Source: JAJRRS01 sp965230275
GTDB lineage: Bacteria; Planctomycetota; Phycisphaerae; Phycisphaerales; Phycisphaeraceae
Assembly (NCBI GenBank): GCA_965230275.1
Contig: CBDDKO010000002.1
Span: 1,054,001 to 1,118,000, forward strand
Reading direction: 5' to 3'
Length of the DNA stretch: 64,000 nucleotides
Shown here: positions 8,176 through 17,206 of the stretch, one piece after another
Position numbering within the stretch: position 1 is the first letter of the stretch
Layout of the letters: every line of letters starts with the position of its first letter
Made by a program: the position numbers and the translations under genes
Notes under the pieces: model-generated
Database searches by the model: none
The model's input: only the letters and a program-made list of their open reading frames with translations
Told to the model about the DNA's origin: nothing

Positions 8176-9123
8176 ATGACGCCACCTACGCTACTCGTCC
8201 TCGCCGCCGGGATGGGCTCACGCTACGGCGGGCTGAAGCAACTGGACACGGTCGGGCCGTGCGGCGAAACCATCATCGACTACTCGCTTTTCGATGCACA
8301 GCGGGCCGGCTTCGGCAAGGTCGTGTTTATCATCCGTCACGCTTTTGAGCGGGCATTCAAAGACCTGATGGGCGATCGATACGCCCGGGCGTTCCCGGTG
8401 GCGTATGCGTACCAGGAGTTGGACGCGCTACCACAGAGGCTGGTGGTGCCAGAAGGCAGGGAGAAGCCTTGGGGGACGGGGCACGCGATCTGGACCGCGC
8501 GTGACGTGATCGACGAGCCCTTTGCCGTGATCAATGCCGACGACTTCTATGGCAAAGAAGGATTTGCCGCCGCGGCCCGTTACTTGCAACAAGCCAGCGA
8601 CACGGATCGTGCGGACTACAGCATGGTCGGCTACCGGCTGGCAAACACGCTGTCCGAGTTCGGCAGTGTATCACGCGGGATCTGCCAAAGAGATGCGGAA
8701 GGGTGTATGACACATGTCATCGAGACCCATGACATTGAGCAGCACGGCGGCGTGATACACGCAACAGATCCGGTATCGGGCAGCCAGCGCATCAGCCTGA
8801 CCGGCGATGAGACCGTTTCCATGAATCTCTGGTGCTTCACACCATCGATCTTTGACCATCTCGAATCGCAGTTTCTCTCGTTCTACAAGCAACGAAGCGA
8901 CGACTTGAAGTCTGAGTTCTACATCCCCTATGTCGTAAACGAGTTGGTGCAGACGGACAAGGGGCGTGTGAAGATTCTCGATTGCGATGCTAAGTGGTTC
9001 GGCGTCACCTATCGTGAGGACAAGGTCATCGCTCAGCGCCGTGTCAGCAGGCTTATCGATTCGGGAGTCTACCCGGCGCCGCTTAGGAAGTGGCACCGCG
9101 AGCAGGAGGATATCAGGGCATGA
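8176..9123 (+). CDS. Sugar-1-phosphate nucleotidyltransferase (LnpC-like)
   Basis: A 315-residue cytosolic enzyme of the NTP_transferase fold; ATG 8176 has CGGAG about 9 nt upstream. The nucleotide-binding signature LAAGMGSRYGGLKQ is at residues 8-21, and the metal/catalytic region VINADDFYG is near residue 117. GTGHAIWTA is the usual substrate-loop segment. It is expected to convert a sugar 1-phosphate plus UTP (or another NTP) to the nucleotide sugar. It overlaps the next gene by ATGA (9120-9123), the kinase that would supply its substrate, and an epimerase follows. That order resembles the kinase, uridylyltransferase and epimerase (LnpB, LnpC, LnpD) of the bifidobacterial lacto-N-biose pathway. 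The exact sugar is not known. Confidence 0.87.
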   Translation: MTPPTLLVLAAGMGSRYGGLKQLDTVGPCGETIIDYSLFDAQRAGFGKVVFIIRHAFERAFKDLMGDRYARAFPVAYAYQELDALPQRLVVPEGREKPWGTGHAIWTARDVIDEPFAVINADDFYGKEGFAAAARYLQQASDTDRADYSMVGYRLANTLSEFGSVSRGICQRDAEGCMTHVIETHDIEQHGGVIHATDPVSGSQRISLTGDETVSMNLWCFTPSIFDHLESQFLSFYKQRSDDLKSEFYIPYVVNELVQTDKGRVKILDCDAKWFGVTYREDKVIAQRRVSRLIDSGVYPAPLRKWHREQEDIRA

Positions 9124-10229
9124 AGCCGGACCATAACTTAAAGGCGGTCGCTGAGGCGTTCTACATCCATGGCGACTACGTCTCAGCCACGCCCTACGGC
9201 TCGGGGCATATCAACGACACCTACCTGCTGGTCTTCGATCAGGCGGGCAAGTCCGCGCGTTACATCCTCCAGCGGATCAATCACGACATCTTCAAGGATG
9301 TCCCGGCGCTGATGGCTAATATCTCGCGCGTGTGCGGGCATGTGCAAGCACGGCTGCATGCCGAGGACCGGCCGGACGCCAGCCGGCGTGCATTGACGCT
9401 GATCCCTACGCGCGACGGCGCGGCGTTTCATCAGGACGCGGCGGGCTTATTCTGGCGGGTCTACCTGTTCGTGGAGAACGCGACGGGCTATGACATCATC
9501 GAGAGCACAAACCAGGCGTATGAGGCCGCTCGGGCGTTCGGTGTGTTTCAGAAACTCTTGGTTGACCTGCCGGGCAAGCGGCTGAACGAAACCATCCCCG
9601 ACTTCCATCACACCCCCAAACGTTTCGCGGCGTTTGAGGCCGCCCTAAAGGCTGACACGCACAACCGGGCCGCGCTTGCCAAGCCGGAGATCGACTGGCT
9701 GCTGAAGCATCGCGAACTGGCCGGAGCGTTGCTGAGCCTTCATCGCCAGGGCCTTGTGCCCGAGCGGATCACGCACAATGACACCAAGCTCAACAACGTG
9801 CTGATCGACAACGACACGCAAGAAGCGGTCTGTGTCATCGATCTCGATACGCTCATGCCGGGGCTGGCGCTTTACGACTTCGGCGATCTGGTGAGGACGT
9901 CCACTAGTCCCGTCGCTGAAGACGAGATGGATGCAAGCAAGGTCACGATGCAGATGCCGATGTTCGAAGCCCTGGCCCGGGGGTACCTGGAGGCCGCGGG
10001 TGAGTTCCTGACCCCTACGGAGATCGCGAGCCTGCCGCTGAGCGGTATGGTGATCACGCTGACCATCGGCACACGCTTTCTGACAGACTTCCTCCAGGGC
10101 GACGGCTACTTCAAGACGCACCGAGAGAATCACAACCTCGAGCGCTGCCGCACGCAGTTTGCGTTGGTTGATTCGATCGAAGCGCAGTGGGACGCCATGG
10201 ACGCGGTCGTCCGGTCGGCGGTCGGCTGA
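9120..10229 (+). CDS. Aminoglycoside-phosphotransferase-fold sugar kinase (NahK-like)
   Basis: ATG 9120 overlaps the previous stop as ATGA and has AGGAGG (9104-9109) 10 nt upstream; a start at 9090 lies inside the previous gene. The 369-residue product has an APH-type kinase fold: N-lobe GSGHINDTY and ILQRIN (residues about 20-50), the catalytic Brenner-type motif HNDTKLNN (His about 219, Asp about 221) and the metal-binding VIDLDT segment. Its nearest functional model is N-acetylhexosamine 1-kinase, which phosphorylates GlcNAc or GalNAc at the anomeric position. Coupled translation with the nucleotidyltransferase and a downstream epimerase supports an anomeric sugar kinase rather than antibiotic resistance. 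Confidence 0.85.
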   Translation: MKPDHNLKAVAEAFYIHGDYVSATPYGSGHINDTYLLVFDQAGKSARYILQRINHDIFKDVPALMANISRVCGHVQARLHAEDRPDASRRALTLIPTRDGAAFHQDAAGLFWRVYLFVENATGYDIIESTNQAYEAARAFGVFQKLLVDLPGKRLNETIPDFHHTPKRFAAFEAALKADTHNRAALAKPEIDWLLKHRELAGALLSLHRQGLVPERITHNDTKLNNVLIDNDTQEAVCVIDLDTLMPGLALYDFGDLVRTSTSPVAEDEMDASKVTMQMPMFEALARGYLEAAGEFLTPTEIASLPLSGMVITLTIGTRFLTDFLQGDGYFKTHRENHNLERCRTQFALVDSIEAQWDAMDAVVRSAVG

Positions 10230-10282
10230 TCCGGCTGACTGAAACCTTCCCATTCGATATAAGACCTACGGAGTAATGATTG

Positions 10283-11197
10283 ATGCGAGTCCTGATCACC
10301 GGCGGTGCCGGCTTCATCGGCAGCCATCTGGTTGAGCACTATCAGAACAGGGCCGAGGTCCGCGTCCTGGATAACCTGCACAGCGGCTATCGGCGGAACC
10401 TGTCGGGATTCGAGGTGGACTTCATCGAAGGCGATATCCTCGACCGGGATGCGGTGCGACGTGTGGTTGATGGTGTTGACTACATCTTCCACCTCGCGGC
10501 GATGATCAGTGTGCCCGAATCGATGGAGAAACCCATCGAGTGCAACGCGATCAACACGATCGGTCTCTTGAATGTGCTGGAAGAAGCGTCCGAGGCCGGT
10601 GTGAAGAAGCTGGTTTTATCAAGTTCTGCCGCGAACTACGGCGACAACCCCACGGTGCCGAAGGTGGAGACCATGGCCCCGGAACCTAAGAGCCCGTACG
10701 CCATCACCAAACTCGATGGCGAGTACTACTGCCGGATGTTCCACGACGAGGGCCGACTCGCGACCGCCAGCCTGCGCTACTTCAATGTATTCGGTCCGAG
10801 GCAGGACCCCACCAGCCAGTACGCCGCCGCCATCCCGATCTTCGTCGCCAAGGCGTTGTCGGGCGAGCCGATCACGGTCTACGGCGACGGCGAACAGACG
10901 CGCGACTTCATCTACGTGAAGGAGGTCGTGGCCGCAAACGCCTTCGTGGCCAAGAACGAGGGCCTGAGCGGCGTGTTCAACGTGGGATACGGCCGGAAGA
11001 TCACGATCAATGCCTTAGCCGAGCGGATCATTAAGCTGACCGGGTCCACCTCTGTGATCAAGCATGGCCCCGAGCGCGCCGGCGACGTAAAGCACAGCCT
11101 CGCCGCGATCGACAAGCTCACGGCGGCCGGCTTCGAGCACGTCAGTGATTTTGACTCCGGCCTGGATAAGACCGTGGCATACTTCCGGGCGCAATAG
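10283..11197 (+). CDS. NAD-dependent UDP-sugar epimerase (GalE/LnpD-like SDR)
   Basis: The start is ATG 10283 (a TTG three bases earlier is possible), with CGGAG about 9 nt upstream. It is a 304-residue extended SDR enzyme: NAD-binding GGAGFIGSH at residues 7-15, active-site YAITK (Tyr about 139, Lys about 143) preceded by SSSAANYG, and the C-terminal NVGYGRKITI region typical of nucleotide-sugar 4-epimerases. It likely interconverts UDP-Glc/UDP-Gal or the N-acetylated forms. It is third in the operon after the nucleotidyltransferase and NahK-like kinase, completing a route from free (N-acetyl)hexose to UDP-sugar epimers. Confidence 0.87.
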   Translation: MRVLITGGAGFIGSHLVEHYQNRAEVRVLDNLHSGYRRNLSGFEVDFIEGDILDRDAVRRVVDGVDYIFHLAAMISVPESMEKPIECNAINTIGLLNVLEEASEAGVKKLVLSSSAANYGDNPTVPKVETMAPEPKSPYAITKLDGEYYCRMFHDEGRLATASLRYFNVFGPRQDPTSQYAAAIPIFVAKALSGEPITVYGDGEQTRDFIYVKEVVAANAFVAKNEGLSGVFNVGYGRKITINALAERIIKLTGSTSVIKHGPERAGDVKHSLAAIDKLTAAGFEHVSDFDSGLDKTVAYFRAQ

Positions 11198-11548
11198 CGG
11201 AGGGCATTCTCAAACCGCTTAAGCTGAAGTGATACGCCATCGAATACGTTGCTTGGCTAGGCACCGGGATCAGCAACTGCAAGACATGCCTTGACACTTA
11301 ATCAAAGCCAGACCCACCACATCGTCATCAACGCGAGCTGTTGTGTGACGAAGCGGGTCACCACGTCCCCCAAGTTGCCATAACCATTTCCATTGCATAA
11401 TCTTGTCTCCGAATCGTGATGGTCGGTCAGGATCAGGCATTCGCCACCTGCGGTTAGAAGTAATCTCGTAGCACAATCTGACGACGGCTTCTGACAGATT
11501 CCTCTGCAGCGGTATGGATCAACCGAAACCCAAAAGGCACGCCGAACC
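11198..11548. other. Non-coding gap between epimerase and symporter genes
   Basis: About 350 bp without a convincing gene. A TTGACA hexamer occurs near 11291, but no well-spaced -10 follows it. No terminator with a T tract and no recognisable RNA family was seen. It probably holds the promoter of the symporter gene. Confidence 0.4.
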
Positions 11549-13315
11549 ATGGAACTACTCGACTGGCTGATGATCTGTGGGTACTTCACGCTCCTGATCG
11601 GTGTGGCGGTCTACGCGACGCTGGGCAAGCAAAAGACATCCGAGGACTACTTCCTGGCCGGTCGGCATCTTGGGTGGTTCATCGTCGGGGCGTCGATCTT
11701 CGCGTCGAACATCGGCTCGGAGCACCTGGTCGGTTTGGCCGGCTCGGGGGCGACCGACGGTGTGGCGATGGCGCACTACGAGCTGCACGCGTGGTGCCTG
11801 CTGATCCTGGGCTGGGTCATGGTGCCGTTCTTCATGCGGTCGAAGGTCTTCACGATGCCCGAGTTCCTGGAGCGTCGTTTCAGCCCGATGAGCCGGTGGG
11901 TGTTGTCGGTGATTTCGCTGATCGCGTATGTGCTGACGAAGATCGCAGTCGGGATCTTTGCCGGGGGCATCGTGTTCAGCGTGCTGCTGCCGGAGCTTCG
12001 GTTCATGGGGATGGACAGCTTCTGGATCGGCTCGATCCTGGTCATCGTCTTTACGGGTATCTACACCATCATCGGCGGCCTGCGTGCGGTGGCCTACACG
12101 GAAGCGTTACAGACCTTCATCCTGGTGATCGGCTCGGCGCTGGTGACGTGGTTCGGCCTGCGTGAACTCGGAGGCTGGGAAGGGCTGCGTACGGCCCTGG
12201 ATTCGGAGATGTTCAACCTCTGGAAACCGATCGTGCCGGAGGGCACGGAGGGCACGTGGGCCCCGGTGATGGAGACGAACGAAGCCGGGGACGTGACGCG
12301 GATGGCCTGGTACTTCAACAGCAATTACCCGTGGCTGAGCATGCTCTTCTGCGCACCGGTCATCGGGCTTTGGTACTGGTGTACCGACCAGTACATCGTG
12401 CAACGCGCCTTGGGCGCGCGTGACGAGACGCAGGCCAGGCGCGGCACGATCTGGGCAGCGTGGCTCAAGCTGCTGCCGGTGTTCATCTTCATCATCCCAG
12501 GCATGATCTGCTTTGCGCTGGCGACCCAGGGCAATAACGAGATCGCCAGTGTCATGCTGGATGACCAGGGCAATATCATCCGTGATGAAGCGCAGGCCGC
12601 GTTCCCGCTGCTGGTTAAGACCGTGCTCCCGGCAGGTATCCGCGGCATCGTCGTCGCCGGGCTGCTGGCGGCATTGATGAGTTCGCTGGCTGGTGTGTTC
12701 AACGCCTCGGCCACACTCTTCACGATGGACTTCTACACCAAGCTGCACCCGGGCATCTCCCAGGAGAAGCTGGTCTGGGTCGGGCGTGTCGCAACGGTGG
12801 CGATGGTGTTGATCGGGCTGGCGTGGATCCCCGTCATCAGAGGCGGCCGAGGGCTCTACGACTACCTGCAGGGCATCCAGGCCTACCTCGCGCCGCCGAT
12901 CTTCGCGGTGTTCTTCCTGGGCGTGTTCTGGAAACGGCTCAACGGGCCCGGCTGCCTTGCGGCGCTGATCGTCGGCGGGCTGATGGGCCTGTTCCGGCTG
13001 GCGATCGACACGCCGGTCAAGTTTATCGACAGCCTCAAGGGCGGGTACGAAGAAGGCACGTTCTTCTGGATCATGAACAACATGTTCTTCCAGTACTACA
13101 GCATCCTGATCCTGATCGTGTGTGCCGTGACGATGGTTGTCGTGAGCTACATGACCGCTGCGCCGGACTACGAGAAGATCTCCGGCCTGACGTTCGGGAC
13201 CATGACTGATGAACACCGCAGCGAATCCCGCAAGAGCTGGGGAGCGCTCGACATCCTGAGTTCTTGCGGCGTGCTAGTTGCGATTCTTGCGGCGTACCTG
13301 TTCTTCAGCGGCTAA
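11549..13315 (+). CDS. Sodium:solute symporter family (SSS/SGLT-like) transporter
   Basis: A 588-residue inner-membrane protein with 13 to 14 hydrophobic helices. Family landmarks are the N-terminal SEDYFLAGRHLGWFIVGAS segment, the first-helix region FASNIGSEHLVGLAG, and FNASATLFTMDFY near the core, all typical of SGLT-like sugar symporters. It would import a sugar or sugar derivative with Na+. Upstream is the hexose/hexosamine activation operon; 65 bp downstream is a decayed xylose isomerase and then a sulfatase-glycosidase fusion, so it is likely the uptake system of this carbohydrate region. The ribosome site is weak (AAGG 13 nt before ATG). The substrate cannot be read from sequence. Confidence 0.9.
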   Translation: MELLDWLMICGYFTLLIGVAVYATLGKQKTSEDYFLAGRHLGWFIVGASIFASNIGSEHLVGLAGSGATDGVAMAHYELHAWCLLILGWVMVPFFMRSKVFTMPEFLERRFSPMSRWVLSVISLIAYVLTKIAVGIFAGGIVFSVLLPELRFMGMDSFWIGSILVIVFTGIYTIIGGLRAVAYTEALQTFILVIGSALVTWFGLRELGGWEGLRTALDSEMFNLWKPIVPEGTEGTWAPVMETNEAGDVTRMAWYFNSNYPWLSMLFCAPVIGLWYWCTDQYIVQRALGARDETQARRGTIWAAWLKLLPVFIFIIPGMICFALATQGNNEIASVMLDDQGNIIRDEAQAAFPLLVKTVLPAGIRGIVVAGLLAALMSSLAGVFNASATLFTMDFYTKLHPGISQEKLVWVGRVATVAMVLIGLAWIPVIRGGRGLYDYLQGIQAYLAPPIFAVFFLGVFWKRLNGPGCLAALIVGGLMGLFRLAIDTPVKFIDSLKGGYEEGTFFWIMNNMFFQYYSILILIVCAVTMVVVSYMTAAPDYEKISGLTFGTMTDEHRSESRKSWGALDILSSCGVLVAILAAYLFFSG

Positions 13316-13380
13316 GCCGACCGTAAGGATTGCCGGATACAATTCGGATAGATACAGCAAACCCAATGCGAGGAATCTTC

Positions 13381-13679
13381 ATGCCCCCCCTGCTCGGAGA
13401 CAAGCCATACTTTCCCGCCATCGAGATGATTGGGTACGAAGGCCGAGAGTCGCACAACTCGCTCGCTTTTAAGTGGTATGAACCCGATCGGCTCTTGATA
13501 GGCAAGCCGATGCGCGAGTACTTCAAGTTCGCCGTCGCCTACTGGCACAGCTTCTGCGGCACCGGCGCTGACCCGTTCGGCCCATGGACGAAAGCCTATC
13601 CGTGGGACGCGTCCCCGAGCCCAGCCAGACCAGCGGCAAGCAAGAGCTGTACGAATCAATCATCAACCAATACCTCTGA
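13381..13679 (+). pseudogene. xylA: Internally deleted xylose isomerase remnant
   Basis: From ATG 13381 (AGGA at 13371) the first about 78 residues match the xylose isomerase N-terminus: PYFPAIEMIGYEGRESHN, then LAFKWY and FAVAYWHSFCG. After about 13600 the reading passes into a different frame that ends with TSGKQELYESIINQYL and stops at 13679; this is the conserved extreme C-terminus of XylA. The enzyme is normally about 440 residues, so roughly 330 central residues holding the metal and catalytic sites are gone, and the two ends are out of frame. The product would be inactive. A continuous ORF in the first frame runs on to 13737 but has no family match after the junction. Confidence 0.8.
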
Positions 13680-13738
13680 TATCATTACATTGAACAATAC
13701 CCGACACAGCCGTATATCCGGTGTGAAAGGACAATAAC

Positions 13739-16700
13739 ATGAACGTCGTGCAGCGCATCACCATCATCATCACCAGCCTGATCAGCATGGCATGCGCGTT
13801 TGGGGCAGACCAGCCGAATATCGTCTGGATCATGGCGGAGGATATCAGCCTGGAGCTTGAGTGTTACGGGCACCCGGCTGTGAAAACGCCCCACTTGAAT
13901 CAACTGGCGGCGGACGGGTCTCGTTATACGCATGCTTTCGGCAGCAACCCGTCTTGTAGCCCAAACCGTAGCGCGATGATGCTGGGTGTTTACCAGACCC
14001 GCACAGATTCGCAGGACCACCGCCGACGGACCGACCGGCCGTTGCCCGAAGGGATGAAGCCCTTTACGCAATGGCTCAAGGACGCGGGCTATTACACCGC
14101 CCTCGGGTGCGGGTACAACAGCAAGAACGATCTGAACTTCCCGGCAGAAGATGTCTTCGAAGGTAAGGACTGGAAGCACCGCGCCGAGGGCCAGCCTTTC
14201 TTCGCCCAGATCACCCTGTATGTCACGCACCGCGACCCGGCCAAACGATGGAAGGATGTCCGCGCCAAGTCGGAGCACCCGGTGGACCCCGACGAAGTGG
14301 TGCTGCCCCCGTACTATCCGGATACCCCCGAGTGCCGGATGGATTGGGCGATGTACCTCGACGCCATCGAGCATATGGATAAGCAGGTCGGAGAGATATT
14401 GGCTCGGCTAGACCGTGAGGGGATCGCCGACAACACGGTGGTCATCTTCATCGGAGACAACGGGCGCTGCCACCTGCGCGGCAAGAACTGGCTCTACGAC
14501 GGCGGCCTCCGCGTGCCATTAATCATCCGCTGGCCGGAGCATATCCAACCGGGGACGGTGAATGAGGACATGACCTCTTTGATCGACGTGACCGCGACGA
14601 TCCTCGACATCGGCGGGATCGACCTCCCAGACTATCTCGACGGCCACCCGATCCTCGGCGATAAAGCGCAAACGCGCGACCACATCTTTGCCGCCCGCGA
14701 TCAGATGGGCAACATCATTGATCACAGCCGCGCCGTCCGGACCAGGCAGTTCAAATACATCCGCAACTACATGCCGGAGGTCGGGTACGCGGAGAGTAAA
14801 TACACGTCGGAAAACCGCCCGATACTGCCGGTCATGCAGAAGCTGAACAAACAGGGAAGGCTCACCGAAGTCCAGCAGATGATCTTGGCCGAGGTTAAGC
14901 CGGCGGAGGAGCTGTACGACGTCCTAGCCGACCCGCACGAAATCAAGAACCTGGCCGACTCTCCTATGCATCAGGAAACGCTAAAGGAAATGAGTGCACT
15001 GGTCGACGGCTGGGTCAAACAAACAAAGGACACCGGATTGGAACGGATGAGATCACAGGAAGCGTCATCGCAATCCGAGGCTGACAATGACGGCGTAGTT
15101 AAGATCAAGAGCGTCAAGGCTTCGGGGGTATATGAACAATATGTGGCTGAGAACGCTGTGGATGGGACCATCGACGACGCGTCGCGCTGGATCGGGAGCC
15201 TTGACTCAGAAGGCGCCGCCCGCCTGGAGTTAACCTTTGAACAGAAGCGGGTTGTTACAGGGGTACACATATACAGCGGCTACCAGAACGGCGACCCGAT
15301 ACAGGACTTCCACTTTGAATATAAGGACGCAAACGGGCAGTGGCAGACCGTGACGGACTCCGTCACCACCGGGAACAAGCTGATCGCCTTGGACATCCCT
15401 TTTGATACGATTGAAGTGGACACCGATACGCTGCGCCTGGTTGTTAAGAAGTCCAAGGGCAACTTGGCACGGGTCAAAGAAGTCATTGTGTGGCAGGGAG
15501 AAGTCCCCAAGATTAAGAATAATCAGGGTGGCGACACAACACCCGTTGTGGACCGCGCAACACATCAGATGGCCGTGAACCAGGTCGGCTATGTCACTTC
15601 CCGGACCAAGCGTTTCACCGCCCCCTTATCAGCCGACGGCACCGAGTACATCATCCGCGCTGCCGAAGGAACGGAAGCGCTACACCGCGGCGTCATTAAG
15701 AGCGGGATCGGCGACTTCACCGAGTTCCGCCCCGATGACGCCTTGATCCATTACGTTATTGAGATCGACGACGGAGCGCTCAAACCCAACGTCAGCGACC
15801 CGTTCTTAATTTCTGAGAACCTCTTAGGCGATCAGTTCTGGCAGACCGCGGTGGACTTCCTCATCGACGTACGCTCGGCCGTAGGAACGCACCCCAGCGC
15901 CTTCGGCGGCTGCCCGTGGCGCGACGGCACCTACTACGACACCGTGATCCCGTCGCTCGTACTCTTCTATCTGGCAGATCAGGACCGTGTCGATGCGATG
16001 CCGCGCCAAATCGACTGGCACGCGGATAAGGCCAGGGTCTCAGACCCTTCGTTCAAACTGGTTAAAGCACCGAACTCGGGCGGCGTGTTGGAAGCAACTC
16101 GTAAGTACTATGAACTCGAGCCGCCGAAGGCCGACGCGCCGGATGTGGTAAAGCTCATCCACTGGGGGGCCGGCTATTACCTGATGCACCCGGAAACCTG
16201 TGACCCCAGCGGCGACCCGGAAAAATGGAAGATCCATGCACAGACGGTAGAGCAGGTCGCTTACGTCGTGTGGGCGTGGCCGGTCCTGGAGAAGTGGCTG
16301 CCCCAATCGTTTTATGACCAGTGTCTTGAGTTCTGTCTCAACAACTGGGAGCCGTCTATGCAGATCAGCAAGTGGTGGCACCCCGATTCTTACACGGATA
16401 TCTACAGCAACAGCAACAAGAACCCATGGGCCGGGAAGTTGCATCCGTACAAGGGTCGTCATGCCCCGGGACACTCCATCGTCCCCAACCTGCTGATGTA
16501 CGAAGTTGCCAAACGTGACGGGCTCGACAACCCCGAGCAGTACCTGAGCGCAGCTGTCAAGCAGACCGAGTGGATCATCGAGAACCTCGACTGGAATGAA
16601 CCGCGGACCACTAAGGGACACCGGGTCAGTGAGCACCGAACCATCCCGAACCTGGTATGGCTGTTACAGCACTACCCGGAGCATGCTCCCGAGGGGCTCA

Positions 16701-17206
16701 AAGAGAAGATCACAGCGTGGGCTAAGGTGGCGGTGAGTCGGTCCGAGAACATGTGGGACTTCCGCCGATTCGATCTCGATAAAGAGTGGACCATCCCGAA
16801 GCTCAATGACGTGGGCAACTCACTGAGCCTGCCGGCCATTGCGACCGCCGCATCATGGGTCGTCGATGACCCCGCGTTGAAGCGACGCCTGCAGGCACTG
16901 GCCGTCGCCTCCGTCGATCATGTGTTCGGCCGCAACCCCCGGTTCGCGGCAGCACCCGACCGAGAAGACATGGGGTTCCCCGAAGTCGAGCGGGGCTGGC
17001 CGGTCAGCCACAAACACGACGTCTGTGCGCGTCTCGAACTATGCCGCGGATCGATATCAAGCTTGCCCGGTACAGAAATGTACCCCTTTAATCCCGAAGG
17101 CAACTACCGCCACCGCGAGGGCTGGGTGAACTACGGGGCGAACTGGTGCATCAGTCTCAGTTACTTCATGTTCGATAAGAACGGCCAAACGACACCGACG
17201 CCATAA
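13739..17206 (+). CDS. Secreted sulfatase fused to F5/8C and GH9-like domains
   Basis: A 1155-residue exported protein; AAAGGA precedes ATG 13739. Signal peptide about 1-23 (cleavage near AFGAD). Residues about 24-445 are an S1-type sulfatase: the formylglycine signature CSPNR has Cys73, and GDNGR and HLRGKNWLYDGG are family landmarks. Residues about 454-586 form a discoidin/F5-8C-like carbohydrate-binding module (VAENAVDG, SRWIG). Residues about 604-690 resemble the Ig-like CelD_N module (AVNQVGY), followed to the end by an (alpha/alpha)6 six-hairpin domain with the GH9-like VFGRNPRF element. The fusion would desulfate and cleave a sulfated polysaccharide outside the cytoplasm. The glycosidase substrate, and whether it is hydrolase or lyase, are not clear. 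Confidence 0.85.
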   Translation: MNVVQRITIIITSLISMACAFGADQPNIVWIMAEDISLELECYGHPAVKTPHLNQLAADGSRYTHAFGSNPSCSPNRSAMMLGVYQTRTDSQDHRRRTDRPLPEGMKPFTQWLKDAGYYTALGCGYNSKNDLNFPAEDVFEGKDWKHRAEGQPFFAQITLYVTHRDPAKRWKDVRAKSEHPVDPDEVVLPPYYPDTPECRMDWAMYLDAIEHMDKQVGEILARLDREGIADNTVVIFIGDNGRCHLRGKNWLYDGGLRVPLIIRWPEHIQPGTVNEDMTSLIDVTATILDIGGIDLPDYLDGHPILGDKAQTRDHIFAARDQMGNIIDHSRAVRTRQFKYIRNYMPEVGYAESKYTSENRPILPVMQKLNKQGRLTEVQQMILAEVKPAEELYDVLADPHEIKNLADSPMHQETLKEMSALVDGWVKQTKDTGLERMRSQEASSQSEADNDGVVKIKSVKASGVYEQYVAENAVDGTIDDASRWIGSLDSEGAARLELTFEQKRVVTGVHIYSGYQNGDPIQDFHFEYKDANGQWQTVTDSVTTGNKLIALDIPFDTIEVDTDTLRLVVKKSKGNLARVKEVIVWQGEVPKIKNNQGGDTTPVVDRATHQMAVNQVGYVTSRTKRFTAPLSADGTEYIIRAAEGTEALHRGVIKSGIGDFTEFRPDDALIHYVIEIDDGALKPNVSDPFLISENLLGDQFWQTAVDFLIDVRSAVGTHPSAFGGCPWRDGTYYDTVIPSLVLFYLADQDRVDAMPRQIDWHADKARVSDPSFKLVKAPNSGGVLEATRKYYELEPPKADAPDVVKLIHWGAGYYLMHPETCDPSGDPEKWKIHAQTVEQVAYVVWAWPVLEKWLPQSFYDQCLEFCLNNWEPSMQISKWWHPDSYTDIYSNSNKNPWAGKLHPYKGRHAPGHSIVPNLLMYEVAKRDGLDNPEQYLSAAVKQTEWIIENLDWNEPRTTKGHRVSEHRTIPNLVWLLQHYPEHAPEGLKEKITAWAKVAVSRSENMWDFRRFDLDKEWTIPKLNDVGNSLSLPAIATAASWVVDDPALKRRLQALAVASVDHVFGRNPRFAAAPDREDMGFPEVERGWPVSHKHDVCARLELCRGSISSLPGTEMYPFNPEGNYRHREGWVNYGANWCISLSYFMFDKNGQTTPTP

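Noticed and set aside
12107..13216. 369-codon ORF antisense to the SSS symporter
   Set aside because: His/Arg/Asp-rich low-complexity translation, typical of the reverse frame of a membrane protein gene.
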